Of a stretch of 64,000 nt of DNA, positions 16,057 to 24,389 are shown piece by piece. The position numbers were made by a program, and so were the translations under genes. This DNA is from Streptomyces umbrinus. Its GTDB lineage: Bacteria; Actinomycetota; Actinomycetes; Streptomycetales; Streptomycetaceae. Where the stretch lies: contig NZ_JAUSZI010000002.1 of assembly GCF_030817415.1 (NCBI RefSeq), positions 2,728,001-2,792,000 of the forward strand, given 5' to 3'. The notes beneath the pieces were generated by a model. The model saw only the letters and a program-made list of their open reading frames with translations. It was not told the DNA's origin and did no database searches. Numbering within the stretch: position 1 is the first letter of the stretch; each line of letters begins with the position of its first letter.

Positions 16057-17322
16057 TCAGGTGGCCGGTGTGTACGCCGTCGCTGTGTCCGAGGCCTCGG
16101 GGTCCCTGACCACCTTCATGCCGCCCGTTACGGTCTTGTCGGGCTGGAGGATGACGCTCTGCTTGGAGGAGGGAGCGTTCGGGTCGGTGAAGTCCTGGGG
16201 AATGCCGAAGCCCGTGTCGAGGGAGTTGATGGTGAGGAGGGCCTTGTCGACGCCCTCGCGGGTCAGGTCCTTGGACGCGCAGGCCTTCTTCAGGGCCTCG
16301 CCGAAGGCGTAGACCGCGGTCCAGCCGGCGACGACTCCGTTGTCGAGGGAGTCCTTCGGGTACGCCTTCTTGTAGTCGGCGACCAGCTTCTGGGCCTGAG
16401 GGGTGTCCGCGCCGATGGGCAGCGAGGGCGAGGCCACGTAGTAGTTCTTCATCAGGGCCGGGCCCGCCTGGGTCGCCAGGAGCTGCGGGGCGAAGGCCGA
16501 GTTGTTGCCGATGATCGGGACGCCGAAGCCGCCTGCCGCGGCGACACCGACGAGCGAGGCCGCCTGACGCGGGCCCGCGCTGATCACGACCGCCTTGACG
16601 CCGGCCTTCTTCAGAGCGGCGACCTGCGCGGTCATGTCGTTGTCGGTCGGCTTGATCTTCTGTTCGACGACGGTCAGGCCGGCCTCCTTCGCAATGTGCT
16701 TCGAGCCGACCAGCGCGCTCTCGCCGTAGTCGCCCTCGAAGTAGACGTGCCCGATCTTGTCGCCCTTCTTGATGCCCTTCTCCTTCATCAGGAAGTCGAC
16801 GGCGTTGATCGTCTCGATGTCGTACGTGGATCCGATGACCCGGATGTACGGGCTGCCGAGCAGCGTCGCCGACCAGGCCTGTGGCAGGACCAGGCCCTTG
16901 TCCTGGCTGTCGATGCGCTGCTTGACCGAGGCGACGAACGGGGAGCCGATGAACTGCGTGAAGCCGAGCACCTTCGGCTCCAGCTCGGTGTACCCGGCGA
17001 GGGCCTTCTGCGGGTCGTAGCCGTGGTCACGGACGGTGAGCTCGACCTTGTAGCCGCAGACACCGCCATCGGCGTTCAGCTGCTTCACGTACAGCTGCTG
17101 GGCCTGGGTGACGCTCTTGCCGAGGGTCGCGTACACGCCGGTCATGTCGGTGAGGACGCCGAGCGTGATGGTCTTGCCGGAGATCCCGTCGCCGGTCTTC
17201 ACCTCTCCCGCGGCGGTCCCCTTGTCCTTGTCGTCGTCCTTGGCCTTGGAGCTGCACCCGGCCAGCACGAGCAGCGCGGCGAGCGCTCCTGCGGTCACCT
17301 GGGCCGCGTAAGTCGTCCTCAT
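16057..17322 (-). CDS. Branched-chain-amino-acid-type ABC transporter substrate-binding lipoprotein
   Basis: 421 residues. A signal peptide ends in the lipobox LVLAGC (about residue 22), so the mature protein is lipid-anchored outside the membrane. A Lys/Asp-rich linker follows, then a type I periplasmic-binding fold (Peripla_BP_6: ITLGVLTDMTGVYATLGKS, then VELTVRDHGYDPQKA). It is the last gene of the five-gene importer operon and its start overlaps the permease stop by 4 bases. The true ligand (leucine-type amino acid, urea, amide or aromatic) cannot be deduced. Confidence 0.9.
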   Translation of the reverse strand: MRTTYAAQVTAGALAALLVLAGCSSKAKDDDKDKGTAAGEVKTGDGISGKTITLGVLTDMTGVYATLGKSVTQAQQLYVKQLNADGGVCGYKVELTVRDHGYDPQKALAGYTELEPKVLGFTQFIGSPFVASVKQRIDSQDKGLVLPQAWSATLLGSPYIRVIGSTYDIETINAVDFLMKEKGIKKGDKIGHVYFEGDYGESALVGSKHIAKEAGLTVVEQKIKPTDNDMTAQVAALKKAGVKAVVISAGPRQAASLVGVAAAGGFGVPIIGNNSAFAPQLLATQAGPALMKNYYVASPSLPIGADTPQAQKLVADYKKAYPKDSLDNGVVAGWTAVYAFGEALKKACASKDLTREGVDKALLTINSLDTGFGIPQDFTDPNAPSSKQSVILQPDKTVTGGMKVVRDPEASDTATAYTPAT

Positions 17323-18416
17323 CGTTCCTCCCCTGGGATGGACCGTGGACCGGTCCTGACGCGACGCCCGGCGGCCACCCTGACCAGGCCGCCGGGCAGG
17401 AAGAGCACCACCGCGACGACGGCGGCGCCGTAGAGGTACCGGGATGCCTCGCCCGGTGCGATCCCGCCCGTACCGGGGGCGGAGACCAGGGGCAGCGCAT
17501 CGCTGTAGCGGGTCAGCAGCTGCGGCAGCAGGGAGACGAACGCGGCCCCGACCACCGCCCCGGAGACCGAACCGAGCCCGCCGATGACGATCATGGCGAG
17601 GTATTCGAGCGACAGCGTGATGCCGAAGTAGTCCGGCACCGTCCGCTGGAAGACCAGGGCGAGCAGGACGCCCGCGAGGCCCGCGTACATCGAGGACAGG
17701 ACGAAGACGGCGGCCCGGTAGCGGGCGACGGGCACGCCGATGACCCCGGCGGCTATGCGGTGGTCCCGGATCGCGTTCATGGCGCGTCCGGGGCGGCCGC
17801 GCAGCACTCCGCGGGCGAAGAGCGCACAGCCGAGGAGGAGGACGAGTCCCGCGTACCAGAGCTTCTCCGCCGAGCCGAACGGCACGGCGGCGACGACGAG
17901 TTCACGGTCGTCGAAGGTGAGTCCGAAGAGGCTCAGGGGCGGTACGTCGCGGCCGTTGAAGCCGCCGGTGAGGTCGCGGGCGTTGAACAGCACGTGCTGG
18001 CCGATGAAGATCAGCGCGAGTGTGGCGATGCCCAGGTAGGCGCCGCGCAGCCGTCCCGCGATGGGGCTGAAGAGGCCGCCCGCCAGACCTGCGACGAGGA
18101 CCGCGAGGACCGCCGCGAGCCAGGTCGGCAGGCCGAGGCCGGTCAGCCCGTCACCGCCGTCCGCGGCGAACACGCAGTAGCCGTACGCGCCGACCGCGAG
18201 GAAGAAGGCGTGGCCCATGGAGAGCTGGCCCGTGGAGCCGGTGAGGAGGTTGATGCCGATCGCCCCGATCGCGGCGGCCATCGCGAACAGCCCGGCCTGG
18301 AGCCAGAACCGGTCCAGGTAGAAGGGCAGGGCGAGCAGGAGGACGGCTCCGGCGGCCCAGACGTACGTACGGGTGCGGGCGGCGGATCGCAGCGGTCTCA
18401 CGAGGGCCTCAGACAC
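17319..18416 (-). CDS. livM: ABC transporter permease, LivM family
   Basis: 365 residues with about nine hydrophobic helices and the family signature NLLTGSTGQLSMGHAFFLAV near residue 58, plus the cytoplasmic coupling loop RGVLRGRPGRAMNAIRD and the late GGLGSVSGAVVGAAF. Together with LivH it forms the membrane channel of the importer. GTG start overlapping the livH stop by 8 bases. Confidence 0.9.
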   Translation of the reverse strand: MSEALVRPLRSAARTRTYVWAAGAVLLLALPFYLDRFWLQAGLFAMAAAIGAIGINLLTGSTGQLSMGHAFFLAVGAYGYCVFAADGGDGLTGLGLPTWLAAVLAVLVAGLAGGLFSPIAGRLRGAYLGIATLALIFIGQHVLFNARDLTGGFNGRDVPPLSLFGLTFDDRELVVAAVPFGSAEKLWYAGLVLLLGCALFARGVLRGRPGRAMNAIRDHRIAAGVIGVPVARYRAAVFVLSSMYAGLAGVLLALVFQRTVPDYFGITLSLEYLAMIVIGGLGSVSGAVVGAAFVSLLPQLLTRYSDALPLVSAPGTGGIAPGEASRYLYGAAVVAVVLFLPGGLVRVAAGRRVRTGPRSIPGEER

Positions 18417-19299
18417 GGGCGAGCTCCTTCGTGCCGAACAGCCCGGCGGGCCGGATGAGCAGGATCACCGTCATCACGAGGTAGGGGGCGAGGTCGCCCA
18501 ACCCCCGGCCCAGGAAGGTCAGTTCGCTCTGGTAGCCGGTGGCCAGGGACTCGGTGACGCCGACGAGCAGCCCGCCGACGAGGGCTCCGGTCGTGGAGTC
18601 GAGGCCGCCGAGGATCGCGGCGGGGAAGGCCTTGAGGGCGGCGAGCGAGGTGGCTCTCTCCAGGCCGGGGGTCGGGAAGACGGTCAGGAACAGCGCGGCC
18701 ACGGCCGCAAGGCCGCCGGCCACGGCCCAGGCCCCGAGCGACACCCTGCCGAGCCGTACGCCCATCAGCGCGGCCGTCTCCGGGCTCTCGGCGGCGGCCC
18801 GCATCGCGACGCCCCAGGAGGTGTAGCGGAACGCGAGCAGGAACACGGTGATCAGCAGCGCAGCGGCCACGAAGGCGGCGATGCGTGTGTGGGCGAGGGA
18901 GATGGGGCCGAGGGTGAGCACGGCATCGCCCCACGGGTCGCCGAGGGGCAGCACGTCCGTGCCGATGCGGCGGGTCAGTTCGGTGGTGAGCAGGATGTCC
19001 ACGCCGATCGTGACGATGGCCAGGACGCTGTGGTCGGACCCCCGGTATCGGCGCATCACCAGGAACTCCACGGCCGCGCCGACCACCGCGGCCCCCGCGA
19101 TCCCGACCAGCAGCGCGGGCCAGAAGCCGATGTCGTCGTGGAGGGTCGCGGTGACGTACCCGCCCGCCAACAGCAGTGACGCATGGGCGAAGTTGACGAC
19201 CTCGGTGGCCCGGAAGATGACAACGAAGCCGAGGGCGATGAGGGCGTAGACCGACCCCATCGACACCCCGTTGAGGAGGAGTTCGGCGAAGGTGCTCAC
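18409..19299 (-). CDS. livH: ABC transporter permease, LivH family
   Basis: 296 residues with about eight membrane helices. The N-terminal NGVSMGSVYALIALGFVVIF and FAHASLLLAGGY are typical of LivH, and the C-terminal FPAAILGGLDSTTGALVGG is the conserved ILGG coupling region. Start overlaps the upstream livG stop by 4 bases. Confidence 0.9.
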   Translation of the reverse strand: MSTFAELLLNGVSMGSVYALIALGFVVIFRATEVVNFAHASLLLAGGYVTATLHDDIGFWPALLVGIAGAAVVGAAVEFLVMRRYRGSDHSVLAIVTIGVDILLTTELTRRIGTDVLPLGDPWGDAVLTLGPISLAHTRIAAFVAAALLITVFLLAFRYTSWGVAMRAAAESPETAALMGVRLGRVSLGAWAVAGGLAAVAALFLTVFPTPGLERATSLAALKAFPAAILGGLDSTTGALVGGLLVGVTESLATGYQSELTFLGRGLGDLAPYLVMTVILLIRPAGLFGTKELARV

Positions 19300-20273
19300 G
19301 AGGCGTTCTCCTCTCCCGAGCGGCGCTCTCCCAGGTAGGCGCGTACGACCGCCGGGTCGTTCTGTACGTCGGCGGGGGCGCCGTCCGCGATCAGGCGCCC
19401 GAAGTCGAGTACGGTCACCGCGTCGGCGAGCCGCATCACCACCCCCATGTCGTGTTCCACCAGGACGATCGAGATGCCGAGGCTGTCGCGGACTCCCGCT
19501 ATCACGGCGGAGGTTCGGCGGCGCTCGTCGGCGGTCATGCCCGCGACCGGCTCGTCCAGGAGCAGCAGGCGCGGCTCCATGCAGAGGGCGCGGGCTAGTT
19601 CGGCGAGCTTCTGCTGCCCGTACGGAAGGGAGCCCGCCGGGCGGCCGAGGTAGGGCGCGATGCCGACGAACTCGGCGATCTCGCGTACGCGTTCACGGTG
19701 CCGGCGCTCCTCGCGGGCCGCCGCGGGGAGGCGAAGTCCCGCTGACAGGAAGCCGGTTCGGGTGAGCCGGTGGCGTCCGAGGAGCAGGCTGTCCTCGACC
19801 GTGGCGAGCGGGGGCAGCGCGAGGTTCTGGAAGATGCGGGCGACGCCCAGATCGGCGATGCGGTGCGGAGGCATGCCGGTCAGTTCGTGCTCGCCGAAGA
19901 GGACGCTGCCGGCGGTGGCGCGGTAGACCCCGGACAGGACGTTGAAACAGGTGGACTTTCCGGCGCCGTTGGGGCCGATGAGGGCGTGCACGGTGCCGGG
20001 GCGCACGGTGAAGTCGATGGCGTCCAGGGCGGTGAGGCCCGCGAACCGGACGGTCAACTCCCTTACGTGGAGCGGCGGGACGTCGGTGGTCGGCGAACTG
20101 GGCTCCGGCGGTGGGGAGTCCGACCGGGTGGTGTCCGTCCGGGTGTGGTCGGGTCTGGTTGTCGGGTCCCGTCGGCTGTGCGGCCGGGCGGGGTCCGGCT
20201 CGTCGTCGCCCGGTGTGCCGTCGCCCGGTGTGCCGTCGCTGGGCATGGCGTCGCTCGGCATGTCGGTGTTCAC
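19296..20273 (-). CDS. livG: ABC transporter ATP-binding protein, LivG family
   Basis: 325 residues. A disordered Asp/Pro/Arg/Thr-rich N-terminal tail of about 65 residues precedes the ATPase: Walker A GPNGAGKST, signature LPYGQQKLAELARAL, Walker B LLLLDEPVAGM, switch His in VEHDMGVVM. The start is taken as GTG 20273 because it overlaps the livF stop in a GTGA; an ATG four codons later is the alternative. The long hydrophilic extension is unusual for LivG (about 255 residues normally). Confidence 0.88.
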   Translation of the reverse strand: MNTDMPSDAMPSDGTPGDGTPGDDEPDPARPHSRRDPTTRPDHTRTDTTRSDSPPPEPSSPTTDVPPLHVRELTVRFAGLTALDAIDFTVRPGTVHALIGPNGAGKSTCFNVLSGVYRATAGSVLFGEHELTGMPPHRIADLGVARIFQNLALPPLATVEDSLLLGRHRLTRTGFLSAGLRLPAAAREERRHRERVREIAEFVGIAPYLGRPAGSLPYGQQKLAELARALCMEPRLLLLDEPVAGMTADERRRTSAVIAGVRDSLGISIVLVEHDMGVVMRLADAVTVLDFGRLIADGAPADVQNDPAVVRAYLGERRSGEENAS

Positions 20274-21094
20274 CCCTTCCAGCGGGTCAGGACCGGATGC
20301 GTGGTGCGGGCCCGCTCGGCGTCGGCCGCCGCGTCCTCGTCGACGACGCCCAGATAGCGGCGGCGCACCTCGTCGGAGGCGGCCAGCTCGTCCGCCGGCC
20401 CCGACAGGGTGACTTCGCCGACTTCGAGGACGTACGCGCGGGAGGCGAGCCGCAGGGCCAGGGCGGCGTTCTGTTCGACGAGCAGGATCGAGGTGCCCTG
20501 GGCGTTGATCTCCCGCACGGTGTCGGCGATCCGCTCGGCCATCAGCGGGGCGAGTCCGAGGGACGGCTCGTCGAGGAGCAGGATGCGCGGGGTGGCCATC
20601 AGGCCGCGGCCGACCGCGAGCATCTGCTGTTCCCCGCCCGACAGCAGGCCGGCGCGCTGCTGTGCGCGGTCGGCGAGGACGGGGAACAGTTCGTGGACGC
20701 GGCGCAGGGCGGCGGCCCGGCCGGCCCGGCCCCCGGTGGCTCCCAGTGCCCCGGCGCGGAGGTTGTCGGCGACGGTCATCCGGGCGAACACCCGCCGCCC
20801 TTCCGGTATTTGGGAGACTCCGGCGGCGACGACGCGGTCGGGCGACAGCCCGTCGAGGCGGCGGCCGTTCAGGCTCACCGTGCCGCCGGTGACCGCGCCG
20901 CCGTGGAAGGACAGCGTCCGGCAGGCCGCCCGGAGCAGGGTCGACTTGCCCGCGCCGTTGCCGCCGAGGACGGTGACCACGGCCCCCTCGGGCACCTCCA
21001 GGGACACCTGGCGCAGTGCGCGTACGGGCCCGTATCCGACCGACAGGTCGTGAACGACCAGCCCGGAACCGCCCGAACCATCCGAACCACCCAT
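20270..21094 (-). CDS. livF: ABC transporter ATP-binding protein, LivF family
   Basis: 274 residues: Walker A GGNGAGKST, signature LSGGEQQMLAVGRGL, Walker B ILLLDEPSLGL, followed by VEQNAALAL. First gene of the importer operon; ATG 21094 has a strong GGGGGAG 4 bases upstream, whereas the frame open further upstream has no family match. Divergent from the PucR regulator across a perfect 18-bp palindrome, which likely controls the operon. Confidence 0.9.
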   Translation of the reverse strand: MGGSDGSGGSGLVVHDLSVGYGPVRALRQVSLEVPEGAVVTVLGGNGAGKSTLLRAACRTLSFHGGAVTGGTVSLNGRRLDGLSPDRVVAAGVSQIPEGRRVFARMTVADNLRAGALGATGGRAGRAAALRRVHELFPVLADRAQQRAGLLSGGEQQMLAVGRGLMATPRILLLDEPSLGLAPLMAERIADTVREINAQGTSILLVEQNAALALRLASRAYVLEVGEVTLSGPADELAASDEVRRRYLGVVDEDAAADAERARTTHPVLTRWKG

Positions 21095-21204
21095 CGAACT
21101 CCCCCTGTTCTCGCCCCGTGTGGCGCTCACCACAGCACCGGCGGGGGCGTCCGTCCACGGGGTGCGGGCGAATCGCTGCGGGTGACCAGCGGGCGCGGCC
21201 GTGC

Positions 21205-21222
21205 GTTGTGCGCGCGCACAAC
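21205..21222. promoter_or_regulatory. Perfect 18-bp palindrome between livF and the PucR gene
   Basis: GTTGTGCGCGCGCACAAC is an uninterrupted perfect palindrome, centred about 120 bases from livF and 60 bases from the regulator start. Position and symmetry point to a binding site of the divergent PucR-type regulator, controlling both genes. This is an inference. Confidence 0.6.
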
Positions 21223-21274
21223 ACCGCGTGTCAGGGGCCTGTGCGGGGCGGCCCACCGGTGGCATCCTCCGGCC

Positions 21275-22465
21275 ATGGGAGCCCGCAGAAGGCGTACCGG
21301 TCATGACTGGAAGCTGCTCACCGAGTCCTGTACAGCGCTGCTGGAACGGCTGCCGGAGCTCGTCGACGAGCACATGCGGCAGCTTGCCGAACACTCCTCC
21401 GTCTACGGGGAGTTCCTGCCGTACGACCAGCAGTGGCGGGAGGCCGAGGAGGCGATGCGGATCGGGATCCAGACGATCTCCGCGCCCCGGGACTCGCCCC
21501 GCCGCGACCTGGAGTACGCGGAGGAGGCCGGGCGGCGGCGGGCCCAGCAGGGGTTGCCGCTTGAGCTGCTCGTGCACGCGTATCGCGCCGCGGGGTATCT
21601 GGTGTGGGACGCGTTGATGGAGGAGGGTGCGGCGGCCTTGCAGGAGCCGGAGCGGCTCGTGGTGCTGATGCGTTCGGCGACCATGGTGTGGTCCGCCGTG
21701 GACGCGCAGGCCGCCGTGGCCACCGAGGCGTACCGGGCGACCGAGATGGAGCTTCGGCGGCGTACCGACGAGCGGCTTCAGGCCCTGCTCGACGCGCTCC
21801 TCGAAGGGCAGGAGGCGCCCGGGCTCGCGGCTCGCGCCGCTGCCGGGCTCGATCTTCCCGAGCGGGGGCCGTATGCCGTGGTCGTGCTGCGGTCCGAGCG
21901 GCGGGAGTCGTACCGGCGGCCCGTGGAGGGGGACGGGTTCCGGTTCATCTGGCGGATGCGGGCCGACTGTGAGGTCGGGGTGGTGGCCCTTGCGGACGGG
22001 CAGGGGCTCGACGGGGTCGCGCACGCGTTGGACGGCCGTTGTTCGGGGCCCGGCGGGATCAGTCCCGTCGTCGCCGGGCTTGCCGAGCTCGGGCGGGCTC
22101 GGCGGCTGGCCGAGCTGGCGCTTCGTACGTGTCCGCCCGATGCGACGGCGGTTGTGCGGCTGGATCAGCGGATGCCGACCGCGCTCGTCGTGAGCCAGCC
22201 CGAGCTGGCGGGGCGGCTTGTGTCCGACGTCTTCGGGTCACTGCTCGAACTCGAACCGGCGGATCGGGCGGTGTTGTTGGAGACGCTGGATGTGTGGCTC
22301 GCGTGTGAGGGGTCTGCGGGGCGGGCGGCCGGGCGTCTGTACTGCCACCGGAACACGGTCTTCAACCGCTTGCGGCGGTTGGAACAGCTGACGTCCCGGT
22401 CGTTGGCCCGGCCTCGGGATTTGATCGAGATGACGTTGGCGTTGGATGCGTATCGGTTGAGCTGA
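21275..22465 (+). CDS. PucR/CdaR-type transcriptional regulator
   Basis: 396 residues. A helical N-terminal region (about 10-180, RsbRD/histidine-kinase-like helices) and a middle GGDEF-like degenerate fold lead to a C-terminal PucR helix-turn-helix: LLETLDVWLACEGSAGRAAG, RLYCHRNTVFNRLRRLE. Such proteins usually activate or repress adjacent catabolic or transport genes. ATG 21275 is preferred; a CATCCT hexamer ends 6 bases before it. The frame open back to 20111 is the antisense of livG/livF. The gene uses more G-ending codons than its neighbours. Confidence 0.85.
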   Translation: MGARRRRTGHDWKLLTESCTALLERLPELVDEHMRQLAEHSSVYGEFLPYDQQWREAEEAMRIGIQTISAPRDSPRRDLEYAEEAGRRRAQQGLPLELLVHAYRAAGYLVWDALMEEGAAALQEPERLVVLMRSATMVWSAVDAQAAVATEAYRATEMELRRRTDERLQALLDALLEGQEAPGLAARAAAGLDLPERGPYAVVVLRSERRESYRRPVEGDGFRFIWRMRADCEVGVVALADGQGLDGVAHALDGRCSGPGGISPVVAGLAELGRARRLAELALRTCPPDATAVVRLDQRMPTALVVSQPELAGRLVSDVFGSLLELEPADRAVLLETLDVWLACEGSAGRAAGRLYCHRNTVFNRLRRLEQLTSRSLARPRDLIEMTLALDAYRLS

Positions 22466-22473
22466 GGGTTTTC

Positions 22474-22684
22474 TCGCCCCCGCCGCCCCTACCAATTCCC
22501 GTCACTACTCAGGGGCTCCGCCCCCGAACCCCCAAAAGATTGCGCAGTTCCCCGCGCCCCTAGGTTTTCAGGGGCGCGGGGAACTGCGCGATCAGCCACA
22601 GCCGGGCCCGCACCCGAAATCGCACCCCACGGGGTCTGGGGCGGAGCCCCAGGGGACGGGAATGGGTAGGGGCGGCGGGGGCGA
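22474..22684. repeat. 211-bp palindromic intergenic element, copy 2
   Basis: The same perfect 20-bp ends as the element at 2265-2475 (TCGCCCCCGCCGCCCCTACC at 22474-22493, reverse complement at 22665-22684) and the same total length. The interior differs: it holds an inverted pair of the GCGCAGTTCCCCGCGCCCCT repeat (22541-22561 and 22570-22590) around GGTTTTC. G/C-arm sequences next to the ends (GGGGCTCCGCCCC, CTGGGGCGGAGCCCCAG) are shared in type. It lies between two converging genes. Confidence 0.8.
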
Positions 22685-22711
22685 GGAAAGGCAGCGGGCA
22701 GTGTCGGCGCG

Positions 22712-23878
22712 TCAGATCAGGAAGTCCTGGGCGATTCGTTCGCCCACGTCCTCCAGGATCGGCCCCGCTTCGGCGATGCAGCGGGAGACGTCGGGCTCGA
22801 TGTCCGTGAGGGGATAGGCGCGACGGATGCCGGCCCTGCCGAGGGCCTCCGGCGGGAGGGCGAGGCGGCCGCAGACCGCGATGACCTCCTTGTCGGCGGC
22901 CCGGGCGGCGGCCGCGACCCCGGCGGGAGCCTTGCCGTGGAGGGTCTGCTCGTCGAGGGACCCCTCACCGGTGATCACCAGCGTGGCCCGCTCCAGCGCG
23001 GGGGCGAAGCCGAGCACGTCGAGCATGACCTCAATGCCTGGGCGGAAGCTCGCACCGAGGCCCACGAGGGCCCCGTACCCGATACCGCCCGCCGCCCCGG
23101 CCCCGGGCGCAACGGCATACTCCGCCGCCTTCGACCCGATCGCCTTCTCCAGCACCGCGGCGAAGTGCGCGAGCCCCGCGTCCAGTACCGCCACATCGTC
23201 GGGCGAGGCCCCCTTCTGGGGCCCGTACACCGTCGGCGCTCCCTTGGGGCCGGTCAGCGGGTTGTCCACGTCACTGGCGAGGACGACGTCGACGGAGGAG
23301 AGGCGGGGGTCCAGGCCGGACAGGTCCGCGGTGGCGAGCTGTCCCAGGGAGCCTCCTCCGGGCGGCACCGGCTCGCCGTCCTCGTCGAGGAAGCGCGCCC
23401 CGAGCGCGGCCAGCATCCCGGCCCCGCCGTCCGTGGTGGCGCTGCCGCCGACGCCGAACACGATCGTCCGCGCCCCGGCGTCCAGCGCGGCCCGGAGCAG
23501 CTCCCCTGACCCGTACGTGGACGACGTGAGCGGCGCGAAGGACCCGGCGGGCAGTCGCTGCAGGCCACTGGCCTCGGCCATCTCCACGACGGCGGTGTCG
23601 TCGCGCAGCGCGAACGCGGCGGTGATCTCGTGACCGAGCGGCCCGGCGACCCGTAGCTCACGCCGCTCGAACCCGGCGGCGACCGCCGCGTCGACCGTGC
23701 CGTCGCCGCCGTCGGCGACCGGCAGCGCCTCGACCTCGACCCGCGGCGCGACCCTGCGGAGTCCGGCCGTCACGCGCTCGGCCACCTGCACGGCCGTGAG
23801 CGAGCCCTTGAACTTGTCCGCGGCGATGAGCACCCGCTGGTTCCGGCCCCGGCTCCGATTCACTGCAGCGTCCGCCAC
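22712..23878 (-). CDS. Glycerate kinase (GarK/GlxK family)
   Basis: 388 residues of the glycerate kinase family: IAADKFKGSLTAVQVA at the N terminus, VADGGDGTVDAAV, GVGGSATTDGGAGML, ITGEGSLDEQT and the late GAAGGIGYGA loop. It phosphorylates D-glycerate with ATP, linking glyoxylate/glycerate metabolism to glycolysis. GTG 23878 is chosen: AAGGGGA lies 9 bases upstream and homologous sequence begins soon after; the frame is open 13 codons further. Confidence 0.93.
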   Translation of the reverse strand: MADAAVNRSRGRNQRVLIAADKFKGSLTAVQVAERVTAGLRRVAPRVEVEALPVADGGDGTVDAAVAAGFERRELRVAGPLGHEITAAFALRDDTAVVEMAEASGLQRLPAGSFAPLTSSTYGSGELLRAALDAGARTIVFGVGGSATTDGGAGMLAALGARFLDEDGEPVPPGGGSLGQLATADLSGLDPRLSSVDVVLASDVDNPLTGPKGAPTVYGPQKGASPDDVAVLDAGLAHFAAVLEKAIGSKAAEYAVAPGAGAAGGIGYGALVGLGASFRPGIEVMLDVLGFAPALERATLVITGEGSLDEQTLHGKAPAGVAAAARAADKEVIAVCGRLALPPEALGRAGIRRAYPLTDIEPDVSRCIAEAGPILEDVGERIAQDFLI

Positions 23879-23999
23879 CTTGCATTCCCCTTGCTCTTCG
23901 GGCCTTGCACACGTCAAGGCAGTCGCGCCGCTGCGACCCTAACCGGAGGAGGGGGCCGCTGCCCAGGGCGGTTCTCACGTCCCGGACAGCGGCCGCGGG

Positions 24000-24251
24000 T
24001 CAGCCGGCGTCGGCGCCGCGTGAGTCGTACAGCTGATGCGTCAGCGTCCCGCTGCCCCCGAACGGCACACTGATGTGTTCCAGGATGTCCTCCATGGCGT
24101 CGACATCCCCGGTCCGCACACCGATGTCCCCGGTGTTCACCAGAGGCTCGGCGGGCGCCGCCTGCGCGGGCGCCGCGCCGGTGACGGACAGGACGGCGAC
24201 GACCGCGGCGGCACCTGCCGCCAGGACGGTCGTACGGCTCATCGACTTCAT
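24000..24251 (-). CDS. Small secreted protein of unknown function
   Basis: 83 residues. A clear Sec signal peptide (MKSMSRTTVLAAGAAAVVAV... ending GAAPAQA-AP, cleavage near residue 32) leaves a mature chain of about 50 residues. The mature part is acidic (TGDIGVRTGDVDAMEDILEH) with no Cys and no recognised domain. GGGAGA lies 3 bases before the ATG; a second Met four codons in is a possible start. Divergent from the DraG-like gene. Function unknown. Confidence 0.65.
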   Translation of the reverse strand: MKSMSRTTVLAAGAAAVVAVLSVTGAAPAQAAPAEPLVNTGDIGVRTGDVDAMEDILEHISVPFGGSGTLTHQLYDSRGADAG

Positions 24252-24389
24252 GGATCTCCCAGTTCTCGGGGCCCCGGATCACGGGCCCCCAACCGCAATA
24301 CGACTAAAACCCGACGAGCCTCTCATGTGGTGCGGTGCCGGATTTACGTACAGCGGGCAGGACCGGCGGGAATTCGGTACACCGGGTGT

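Noticed and set aside
20111..21274. Upstream extension of the PucR-type regulator frame
   Set aside because: The extension is antisense to livG and livF, lacks similarity, and a better start with a -10-like hexamer exists at 21275.
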